Assembly: GCA_029263215.1 (NCBI GenBank)
Contig: JAJCXY010000060.1
Span: forward strand, 1-48,578
Length of the DNA stretch: 48,578 nucleotides
From: Acidimicrobiales bacterium
GTDB lineage: Bacteria > Actinomycetota > Acidimicrobiia > Acidimicrobiales > Aldehydirespiratoraceae
Direction of reading: 5' to 3'
Below are positions 42,294 to 48,578 of the stretch, piece by piece. The notes beneath the pieces were generated by a model, which ran no database searches, was not told where the DNA came from, and saw nothing but the letters and a program-made list of their open reading frames with translations. Positions within the stretch are counted from its first letter, which is position 1; the number at the start of each line of letters is the position of its first letter. Position numbers and translations under genes: made by a program.

Positions 42294-43472
42294 GTGGCGG
42301 ACCAAGAGTATGAGCCCACGGATCCAGGGCGCTGGATCGATGACCGGGGACCAGTGCCGTCGAGCCCCTCCGCGGCGTACGAAAGGTCGCATGACGATGC
42401 CGAAACGCTCCGCCAGGCGTTCCACGAGGACCGGTATGGCGAAGGCACAGACAACATGTTCGCGAACGTCCGCGCCCAGCGCTTCCGCCGAGCCGTTGTG
42501 GCTGCCGCGCTGGCTCTCGCTGTCTTACTCATCGCCATCCTCGCCCTCAACGGGGGCGATGACACGACGACCGACGACGACACGACGGCCGACGATGCCA
42601 CCGACACCACGGCGGATAGCGATGTAGCTACGGATCCGGGGACAGAGTCTGAGCCCGACGTAGATGACGACATCGGTGATGATGTCGACGACCCGGTCGA
42701 CCCCCCAGGGGTCGCTACGGGCACCAGCGGTGACCCGGCCCTCGACCAGATTCTGCTCGCCGCGGGGATCGACCCTGGCGACGAGCGAATCCGATCTCAG
42801 GTGGATGCCCTCCGAGACATCTTCGACAGCATCCGGGCCAACAGTGCGAGCCTTGTGAGAGGCGATGTCGACATCGCCAAGGTCATCGAGATTCTGCTTC
42901 GGATGTCGTCGAGCGAAGTGAGCCGCGTTTTCAACCAGTCAACGATCGAGTGCGGGGCGAACGAGCCGATCCTCGTCGTCTGCCCGAACGGCGTGACAGA
43001 CATGGTGGAGGGTGATGTGCTCGTTCTCGGAATGACACTCGACGCGCCGGTGCCATCGGGCGACACCGGGCACAGCTTCATCTACTCAGCGGTGTTCGAC
43101 TCCGACGGCGACGCGGCCAACGACTGGGTCTTCAACCCACCGTTCGACTTCGACCTGTTCCAGGGCGCCGATCGTTGGTACCAGCTCCAGTGGTCCCACA
43201 CGACACAGAGTTGGAGCCTGTCGGTCAGCCAGGTCGACGCTGACCAGACCATCCGCGCTGTCGAATCATCGGTCCGAGTCGCGGTCAGCGGCAACAACGT
43301 TGTCTTCTTCGTCCCCCGATCCGAGGTCGGCGACGGCGCCTACCGACTCACGAGTTTCGGTCACGATGGCGCTTTCTCCGAATCCGACCGAGGCGCCGAC
43401 GTGTCCGGCGTCGATCCAACGGTGCCGCTCACCGTGCCGACGGCAGAACCTATCGAAACCGCTCCTCAGTAA
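42294..43472 (+). CDS. Membrane-anchored protein with acidic linker and external beta domain (392 aa)
   Basis: A cytoplasmic N-terminus of about 65 residues, one transmembrane helix (about 67-85), and a very acidic Asp/Thr-rich linker with D-D-T-T and A-D-D repeats (about 88-140). The external part starts with a helical segment (about 145-215) and continues as a strand-rich domain. That domain has a G-V-T-D-M-V-E-G-D strand pair and an F-D-S-D-G-D-A-A-N-D-W segment, like the 'CARDB/reelin-like' beta sandwiches used in exported proteins. The GTG start is preceded by AGGGGCG. No family was recognised. It may share a transcript with the tandem glycosyltransferase downstream, whose gene starts about ten bases after its stop. 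Confidence 0.6.
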   Translation: MADQEYEPTDPGRWIDDRGPVPSSPSAAYERSHDDAETLRQAFHEDRYGEGTDNMFANVRAQRFRRAVVAAALALAVLLIAILALNGGDDTTTDDDTTADDATDTTADSDVATDPGTESEPDVDDDIGDDVDDPVDPPGVATGTSGDPALDQILLAAGIDPGDERIRSQVDALRDIFDSIRANSASLVRGDVDIAKVIEILLRMSSSEVSRVFNQSTIECGANEPILVVCPNGVTDMVEGDVLVLGMTLDAPVPSGDTGHSFIYSAVFDSDGDAANDWVFNPPFDFDLFQGADRWYQLQWSHTTQSWSLSVSQVDADQTIRAVESSVRVAVSGNNVVFFVPRSEVGDGAYRLTSFGHDGAFSESDRGADVSGVDPTVPLTVPTAEPIETAPQ

Positions 43473-43480
43473 CGCCTGGT

Positions 43481-45061
43481 TTGGTGATTGTCGCCCTGCT
43501 CCCCGTTCGAAACGGCGGCGAGGACCTCGACGGGTGGTTCGCTGGCGTGCGAGATGTCGTCGACGGTGTCATCGCGCTCGACGACGGATCAACCGACGAC
43601 ACGCCGACTCGGCTTCGAGCCGAGCCGCTGGTCCGCCAGATCCTGACCAACCCGGAGCGCCCCGACGAAAGCGGCTGGGATGACCAAGACAACCGACAGC
43701 GGCTCCTCGATGCCGCTGTCGCTACCGACGCCGAGTGGGTACTTTGGCTCGACTGCGACGAGCGGCTCGCCCCGGGCGACGGTCTCGCCCTTCGGACATT
43801 CCTCGAGCAGGATGCCGATCCGGAGGAGGCCTACGGTTTCGCGCTCTACGACCAAGTCGCCCCTGGCCGCTTCGTAGCTGAGCCGAAGTGGGTCTACCGG
43901 GTCCATGACCTCCGGGTGGGCGACGCGTTGCCACGGCGCCGGCTCCATTTCCCCCCGGTTCCCACGCGAGTCCCTCGAGGTCGTTGGCTACGGACTTCGC
44001 TGCGGATCGTGCACACCGGGATGGCAACACCGACCCGACGCCAGGCGCGCTACCACAAGTACGAGCGCGCCGATCCCGACCGGCGATGGCAGGACGACTA
44101 CGAACATCTGCTCGTCGCGCCAGACGAGACGATCCCGTTGCCGAGGCGGGTCACCAACAAGGTCGTGCTCGGCGTTCATCGAGGCCCGGCCGGACCTGAC
44201 CTTTCCGTCGTCGTGCTCGCGCACAACGACCGTGAACACATCCACGCCGTCGTCGATTCGGTCATGGCCCAGGAGGTAGACGGCGAGTTCGAGACGGTCG
44301 CGGTCGTCTCTGGGGAAGACGGCACCGCCGAGACCCTGCGCGATCGAGGCGATATCCGGGTGATCGACCTCGGCCCGTCTGTGTCGCCGGGTGCTGCTCG
44401 CAACGCGGCGCGCAACGTGGTCACCGGCGACTTCGTCGTGTTCGTTGGCTCGCATGTCCGACTTGTGCCGGGATCGCTCGCCGCTCGGCTCGCCGCCCAC
44501 CGTGGCGGCTGGGCGATGGTCACCGGCCCGCTCCTTGACGGCTCGACGGGGCGTGCGGGTCGCGCTTCTTTCTTTCTCGACCATGTCGCCAGTGCGCCGA
44601 ACCGTCCTCGGGCCAGGTTGGTCGGCCCCCCGCCACGATGCAGCTACGTCCGCTTTGCCCTGGAGCGTGCGGCTTGGTTCCCCGACGTCCGAGCCGGCGA
44701 AGACACCGCAATCAACGATCGTCTGACCCGCGCTCGGTTCACCGCTGGCTTCGAACCCGACGCCGTGGAGATCTATGTCCCCGACGTTCCCGATGTAGCA
44801 ACGCTTTGGCGTAAACATCGTCAGCGGGGCCAGGCGCTCGCTCGCCTACGCGCCGAGCACGGCGCCCCTCCCGTTCGTCTGGGTGTGAGCTATACGAGTC
44901 GCCGGCTGCGTCGCACGATCTCCCATGGGATCCGCCATCCGGATCGGTGGGCGTTCCTGCGGTCCCTTCCGTTGGTGGTTGTCGGCGTGTTGGCCGCCCG
45001 GTCAGGCCTGGTCGCCGGACCGTCCAAGCGGTCAGCGCAAGGATCCGACTCTGGCTGCTGA
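43481..45061 (+). CDS. Tandem family 2 (GT-A) glycosyltransferase (about 525 aa)
   Basis: Two GT2-like domains in one chain. The first (about 1-215) has A-L-L-P-V-R-N-G-G, I-A-L-D-D-G-S-T-D-D-T and the metal-binding D-C-D-E in W-L-D-C-D-E-R. The second (about 228-480) restarts with L-S-V-V-V-L-A-H-N-D-R-E and has S-P-G-A-A-R-N-A-A-R-N, the GT2 donor-binding segment, followed by a region with G-E-D-T-A-I-N-D-R-L (E-D at the place of the catalytic base). The chain begins at TTG 43481 or GTG 43484. It probably builds a surface glycan. The C-terminus has a hydrophobic stretch that may reach the membrane. Confidence 0.8.
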   Translation: MVIVALLPVRNGGEDLDGWFAGVRDVVDGVIALDDGSTDDTPTRLRAEPLVRQILTNPERPDESGWDDQDNRQRLLDAAVATDAEWVLWLDCDERLAPGDGLALRTFLEQDADPEEAYGFALYDQVAPGRFVAEPKWVYRVHDLRVGDALPRRRLHFPPVPTRVPRGRWLRTSLRIVHTGMATPTRRQARYHKYERADPDRRWQDDYEHLLVAPDETIPLPRRVTNKVVLGVHRGPAGPDLSVVVLAHNDREHIHAVVDSVMAQEVDGEFETVAVVSGEDGTAETLRDRGDIRVIDLGPSVSPGAARNAARNVVTGDFVVFVGSHVRLVPGSLAARLAAHRGGWAMVTGPLLDGSTGRAGRASFFLDHVASAPNRPRARLVGPPPRCSYVRFALERAAWFPDVRAGEDTAINDRLTRARFTAGFEPDAVEIYVPDVPDVATLWRKHRQRGQALARLRAEHGAPPVRLGVSYTSRRLRRTISHGIRHPDRWAFLRSLPLVVVGVLAARSGLVAGPSKRSAQGSDSGC

Positions 45062-45159
45062 CTGAGGACGGTCGAGAGCGGGTCAGAGACCCTGCGAGCC
45101 GCGGGAGCGGCTGGGCTAGGGTCGCAATGCGAGCGAGCGACAACTAGGGGAAGGCCACC

Positions 45160-46218
45160 ATGGCAGACGACCCGAAACCCCCCGGCGAAGACGGCAACCC
45201 ACCCGACGACGCAAGTCCACCCGATGCTCCCGAGGGGACCGAGGGGTCCCGAGCGTCGGAACGAGACCACGTCAACCCGTCCGACATGAAAAGAGGACCA
45301 GGGTGGAAAGAACTCGATCAGCTGTGGGGTGCGCACCTTGAAGACAAGGCCGAGGATGACATTACGCATCGGCGCAATGAAGCAGACCGCAGTTTCGCGG
45401 CAAACCGCGAATGGAAGGCAAGACGAGCCGCCGCCGCCGATGAAGCCGCTGAAACGGCTGAGCAGGAAGAAACCGCTCCGAAGGCCAACCGTCTCGGGCC
45501 TGCCCCGCTGGGCTGCTCGCCGATGCTGCTACTTGGTGCTCTTCTCATCGCGATAGTTCCTCTGGGTTTGTGGCAGTTCGGGGGTTCAGACGACGACCCA
45601 CCCGGTGTAGCGGTGGGCGATGCCGCCGGCGTAGCAGTGGATGATGGAAACAGTCCGGACACCGACGACGCCGACACCGAAGACGGTGCCGGCGCCACCA
45701 CTGAAGACGAGGTCGAAACCGTCACCGAGGATGAGCCTGTTGCCGTGACCGACGAGTCGGTGCCCCATCCGCTCGCTCAGATCAAGTCTGTTGGCGCGGT
45801 TGTCGACGAGAACGGCGACGTGTGGATCCAGATCACCTTCGAAGAGGGATGGGCCCGCATACCACCGGACGGGTTCTTCTCTTTGTTCTGGGATGTTTTC
45901 GTCAGCTTCAACCCGACCGTCGAGGTCGGCTGGCAGGTACACGCTGGGGCAGCAACCATTCTGGGAACCACCTCTGAGGCGTACATCCTCGACGACGGCA
46001 CCGTGCTGGTAGCCACCGGACTCGCCCCCGTCCGTCCGTTCGAGCTGACCATCGAAGCCAGCTTCGGGTCGTGGGGAGACGAGGCCGGCCCTCCGGCGGT
46101 CTTCGGTGAGGTGTCGCTGTCGGTTGGCTCAGACTCGATCGAGGACGGCGACCCGTTCGTGGCCTTCGGACAGCCGGTCTACGACTTGGTGACCGCCACC
46201 GAAGTCGCGGCTGGCTAG
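45160..46218 (+). CDS. Membrane-anchored protein with acidic linker and external beta domain (352 aa)
   Basis: A cytoplasmic N-terminus of about 115 residues with a Pro/Gly/Asp-rich start and a charged Ala/Glu helical section (about 65-105), one transmembrane helix (about 120-142), an acidic Asp/Glu/Thr-rich linker (about 145-195), and a C-terminal strand-rich domain with L-V-A-T-G-L-A-P and F-E-L-T-I-E-A-S-F-G. The plan matches the protein at 42294 and the two could be paralogues. The ATG has GGGGAAGG eight bases upstream, and TAGGGT at 45117-45122 may be a -10 element. No family was recognised. Confidence 0.62.
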   Translation: MADDPKPPGEDGNPPDDASPPDAPEGTEGSRASERDHVNPSDMKRGPGWKELDQLWGAHLEDKAEDDITHRRNEADRSFAANREWKARRAAAADEAAETAEQEETAPKANRLGPAPLGCSPMLLLGALLIAIVPLGLWQFGGSDDDPPGVAVGDAAGVAVDDGNSPDTDDADTEDGAGATTEDEVETVTEDEPVAVTDESVPHPLAQIKSVGAVVDENGDVWIQITFEEGWARIPPDGFFSLFWDVFVSFNPTVEVGWQVHAGAATILGTTSEAYILDDGTVLVATGLAPVRPFELTIEASFGSWGDEAGPPAVFGEVSLSVGSDSIEDGDPFVAFGQPVYDLVTATEVAAG

Positions 46219-46261
46219 CCGCGGAATTCGCACACTCAACCTGGACGTCTACGGTGCAGCC

Positions 46262-47173
46262 ATGAAGTTCTCCGTTTGGCCCGCACCCAGTCGTTCTACT
46301 GACGAAACACTCGATCTCGCCCGAACCGCCGACCGGCTCGGCTACTTCGGTTTTTGGTATGCCGATCACTACATGCCGAATACCGGCAGCGAGGAGTTCG
46401 AGGCGGGCGACACCCACGAGGTGTTCTCGATCCTCCCGGCGGTTGCCGCGGTCACCGAGTCAATCCGTGTCGGTCCCCTGGTGTCGCCGACCTCGGTCCA
46501 CCATCCAGCCGTCCTGGCGAACCGGGCTGCCACGCTCGATCATGTATCGCACGGCCGCATGGTTCTAGGACTCGGCGCCGGTTGGCAGATCAATGAACAC
46601 AAGGCCTACGGCATCGAGCTCGAAGCGCCAAAGCAGCGTGTCGATCGATTCGAAGAAGCCATCCAGGTCGTTCGATCCCTGCTCGACGACGACCACACGA
46701 CGTTCCACGGCGACATTTACTCGCTCACCAACGCCCCCTCAGACCCGAGCCCGGTGCAGGATAAACTTCCCATTCTTGTCGGCACCGGCGGGCCACGAAT
46801 GTGTCGAATCACCGCTCGGCATGCTCAGGAGTGGAACACCTGGGGCGCTCCCGAGATGGCTGCAGGGGCGGTCGACACCTTCAACACGGCCTGCGAGAAG
46901 GTCGACGTCGACCCGGCATCGAAGCACACCTCGGTACAGGCTCTCATCATCCTCACCGACGACCAAGCCACCATCGATGAGGCACTTGCCGGCCCCATGG
47001 GGTCTCGCACTGTTGTCGGCTCAACCGGGCGAATCATCGAAGCAGTCGGCGAATACGCCGCTCTCGGCTTCGACGAGGTCGTCATCCCCGACTTCGCCCT
47101 CGGTGCAACGACTGAACAACGCTTCAATGCCTACGAGCAGATCGCGGCCGAGATTGTGCCTCGCTGCAGGTAG
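46262..47173 (+). CDS. Luciferase-like (LLM) flavin/F420-dependent oxidoreductase (303 aa)
   Basis: A TIM-barrel monooxygenase-type protein. The N-terminal strand and loop G-Y-F-G-F-W-Y-A-D-H are followed by V-G-P-L-V-S-P-T-S-V-H-H-P, A-T-L-D-H-V-S-H-G-R-M-V-L-G-L-G-A-G-W, and P-I-L-V-G-T-G-G-P-R. The A-G-W and H-P features are those of the LLM class, which in this group of bacteria mostly uses F420. Length is normal. TACGGT about seven bases upstream of the ATG suggests a leaderless start. It probably oxidises or reduces a small organic substrate; the downstream convergent gene is an amidase. Confidence 0.82.
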   Translation: MKFSVWPAPSRSTDETLDLARTADRLGYFGFWYADHYMPNTGSEEFEAGDTHEVFSILPAVAAVTESIRVGPLVSPTSVHHPAVLANRAATLDHVSHGRMVLGLGAGWQINEHKAYGIELEAPKQRVDRFEEAIQVVRSLLDDDHTTFHGDIYSLTNAPSDPSPVQDKLPILVGTGGPRMCRITARHAQEWNTWGAPEMAAGAVDTFNTACEKVDVDPASKHTSVQALIILTDDQATIDEALAGPMGSRTVVGSTGRIIEAVGEYAALGFDEVVIPDFALGATTEQRFNAYEQIAAEIVPRCR

Positions 47174-47281
47174 ACCCATGCGCTATTACAGCCAATGCGA
47201 AGAGCAACTCCGAGGAGGGGCAGAGCGCCTTAGTGCCCGATTATCTCGCGGGTGCGGAGCACCGATCCACTCGGTCAGATG

Positions 47282-48211
47282 TCAGCGAAAGATGCCGAGC
47301 GGGAAGTGGAGCGATACGACCCAGTTGGGTGCGTCGACGATCTCGCTGATCCGCAGGTTGGCCGCCGTGCTGCACAACAAGTACGCATCGGCTGGTTCAA
47401 GCCCGCGATTCGTCCCGAGCCACTCGATCATGTACCGGGTCGCAGCGCGGGCATTCTCGTAGAGGTCCGGGCCGTGAGCAGTTGTGATGTGGACTTCTGA
47501 GTCCGACAGTGCAGGTCTGGTCCTTCTCCTGGCCTGGAACTCGGCGACGTCGAGGTCGCGGCGCACCGACAACCGGATGGTCGCCGTCATGGGTGACTCC
47601 ACACCGGTCCCGCAGACCTCTCCGTCTCCCTGAGCGGAATGACAATCGCCGATCGAGAACAGCGCACCGTCGGCGTGAATCGGGAGCCATGCAGTCGAGC
47701 CGCTGACAAGATCCCTCGTGTCGAGGTTGCCGCCGTTGGAGCGTGGGGGAAATGTGTCGAGGCGGCCGCTTTCGAGCGGCGCGACACCGATCACCCCGGG
47801 AAACGGTTCGGCCGGAACCTCGATGCTGTCTGCGAACCTGCAGATCGACCCCTCGAGCTCCCAGTGGTGAAGGTGCGCCGAGTCGAAGTCATCGGCCAAC
47901 AATCCGAAGTGTGGAATGTGGCCGCTCCAACCCCACCCTTTGTGTTCCATCTTCAAGATGTCGATCTCGAGTGTGTCGCCTGGGCGTGCGCCCTTGACGT
48001 AGATGGCCCCGCTGAGAGCATGCGCGAGGCTCGGGTCGGCAGCGGCGAAATCGTCGTCGGTCCAGGTCGGTGTGACCTGGCCGATCGGTTCTGCGCACTC
48101 GACCACCACCACGTCGCCCGACTCGATCTCCAATCGGACATCGACTGCGCGATCCCAATATGCATGCGTCACTGTGTCGTCGAGGTGGTGTTCTGTCATC
48201 CTGTCCTTCAT
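47282..48211 (-). CDS. Acetamidase/formamidase family protein (309 aa)
   Basis: Of the FmdA/AmdA fold, which hydrolyses short amides (formamide, acetamide) to ammonia and an acid. Visible features: an early W-D-R strand, G-A-I-Y-V-K-G-A-R-P-G-D-T-L as in FmdA, I-P-H-F-G, P-P-R-S-N-G-G-N-L-D-T (the family's P-P-R-x-x-G-G-N-x-D signature), A-L-F-S-I-G-D-C-H-S-A-Q-G-D-G-E (the conserved G-D-x-H-x-x-x-G-D-G-E active-site block), and the later strand-rich half. Starts at 48211 or 48199 are possible; AAGGA lies just before the second. The length of about 300 is normal. It converges with the LLM gene, leaving 108 bases between. Confidence 0.86.
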   Translation of the reverse strand: MKDRMTEHHLDDTVTHAYWDRAVDVRLEIESGDVVVVECAEPIGQVTPTWTDDDFAAADPSLAHALSGAIYVKGARPGDTLEIDILKMEHKGWGWSGHIPHFGLLADDFDSAHLHHWELEGSICRFADSIEVPAEPFPGVIGVAPLESGRLDTFPPRSNGGNLDTRDLVSGSTAWLPIHADGALFSIGDCHSAQGDGEVCGTGVESPMTATIRLSVRRDLDVAEFQARRRTRPALSDSEVHITTAHGPDLYENARAATRYMIEWLGTNRGLEPADAYLLCSTAANLRISEIVDAPNWVVSLHFPLGIFR

Positions 48212-48437
48212 AGTGGCCGGGTCGAAGCCGGGTCCTGTGGATCCTCAGACTCTTCGGCTCCATCGAGGATCTCGGGCACAGAAGATGCCGGATCGGTAAC
48301 CGTCCAGGTGCCAACGACCACGAGCTATCGCTGGTTGCCATGCGTCGGGCTGGGAGTGGAGACTGAAGAGCAGCGTGAAAGCGTCGCCTGGCAGCGGCTT
48401 TGCCGCCCCAGAAAGCGTGGTCATCTCCACAGCAGTT

Positions 48438-48478
48438 GTACCCCGTACGGGATTTGAACCCGTGCTACCACCTTGAGA
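48438..48478 (-). pseudogene. tRNA-Glu(CUC) 3' half, candidate attachment site
   Basis: On the minus strand it begins exactly at the anticodon loop CTCTCAA (48478-48472; anticodon CTC). It continues with the 3' anticodon stem GGTGG, variable bases TAGC, a fully paired T arm (ACGGG, TTCAAAT, CCCGT), the acceptor strand ACGGGGT and A73 (48438). The CCA is not encoded. Bases upstream (GTTAC side) do not pair with GGTGG, and no D arm or 5' acceptor strand follows within the window. This fits an attachment scar with the rest of an element to the right, or a tRNA split by an intron longer than the 100 bases left. Confidence 0.7.
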
Positions 48479-48578
48479 GAGTAACCAGTACTGCCTCCTG
48501 CAGTGCCCCACAACGCTCTGACCAGGTCCTTTACGGTAGTTCTAGTCATCTGTGGTGCCCTAGAGGTGCCTGAGCTCG
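48479..48578. mobile_element. Edge of a second integrated element (partial, inferred)
   Basis: About 100 bases to the right of the tRNA-Glu half. By polarity of the half-tRNA, an integrated element should begin here and run off the window. No gene is seen. The plus-strand pieces GTGCCCCAC, GTGCCCTAG and GTGCCTGAG are similar and might be recombinase arm sites, but the match is weak. Confidence 0.3.

Overview
The window is high-GC DNA whose gene content points to an actinobacterium, probably of the Acidimicrobiia type. It carries a glucosyl-3-phosphoglycerate synthase, a luciferase-like (F420-type) oxidoreductase, a mycothiol-type DinB/MDMPI protein, many GTG starts and many Asp/Glu-rich secreted or membrane-anchored proteins. 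The assignment rests on gene content and base composition only; there is no rRNA in the window.

Layout. (1) 1-11845 looks like the end of an integrated element. It holds poorly conserved surface proteins: a lipoprotein, a zinc-ribbon/TM/Asp-box protein, a 1187-residue membrane protein whose C-terminus resembles the edema-factor/CyaA/ExoY class II adenylyl cyclases, a partner protein, a GH43+SLH protein and another lipoprotein. It ends in a perfect hairpin with repeated AAAAGGTAGCT and then a 3' half of tRNA-Pro(UGG) (11839-11883) with no 5' half. That is the usual scar of a tyrosine recombinase crossing over in an anticodon loop, and its polarity places the element to the left. (2) 11884-48437 reads as ordinary chromosome. 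(3) At 48438-48478, on the minus strand, lies a 3' half of tRNA-Glu(CUC), again starting exactly at the anticodon loop. Its polarity places a second element, or a split tRNA gene, to the right, beyond the window.

Chromosomal part. First come a menorin/FAM151-like membrane phosphodiesterase and a single polypeptide joining a FolP N-terminal remnant, FolB and FolK. Divergent from that is gpgS. Next is the most unusual gene, an ArsM-type arsenite/SAM methyltransferase fused to a complete cyanobacterial-type aldehyde-deformylating oxygenase (ADO) domain. One base later follows a NAD_binding_4 fatty-acyl/thioester reductase, which recalls the cyanobacterial reductase + ADO pair. Two divergent HAD 5'-nucleotidase paralogues follow, then a PhnD-PhnC-PhnE-PhnE phosphonate/phosphite-type ABC importer with a DUF4440 protein.

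A minus-strand operon (DinB-like, tandem class III CoA-transferase, metallo-beta-lactamase fold, SDR) is followed on the plus strand by MFS, SnoaL-like and TauE/SafE genes, a two-TM potassium channel with RCK domain, and a secreted five-cupredoxin protein preceded by an OmpR-type direct repeat. A minus-strand block follows: SDR, R2-like di-iron protein, MFS, and a 1499-residue secreted double endonuclease/phosphatase. Then come a small membrane protein with an RBS-containing hairpin, two similarly built membrane-anchored proteins flanking a tandem GT2 glycosyltransferase, a luciferase-like oxidoreductase and an acetamidase/formamidase.

No CRISPR array, complete tRNA, rRNA, transposase or integrase was recognised.
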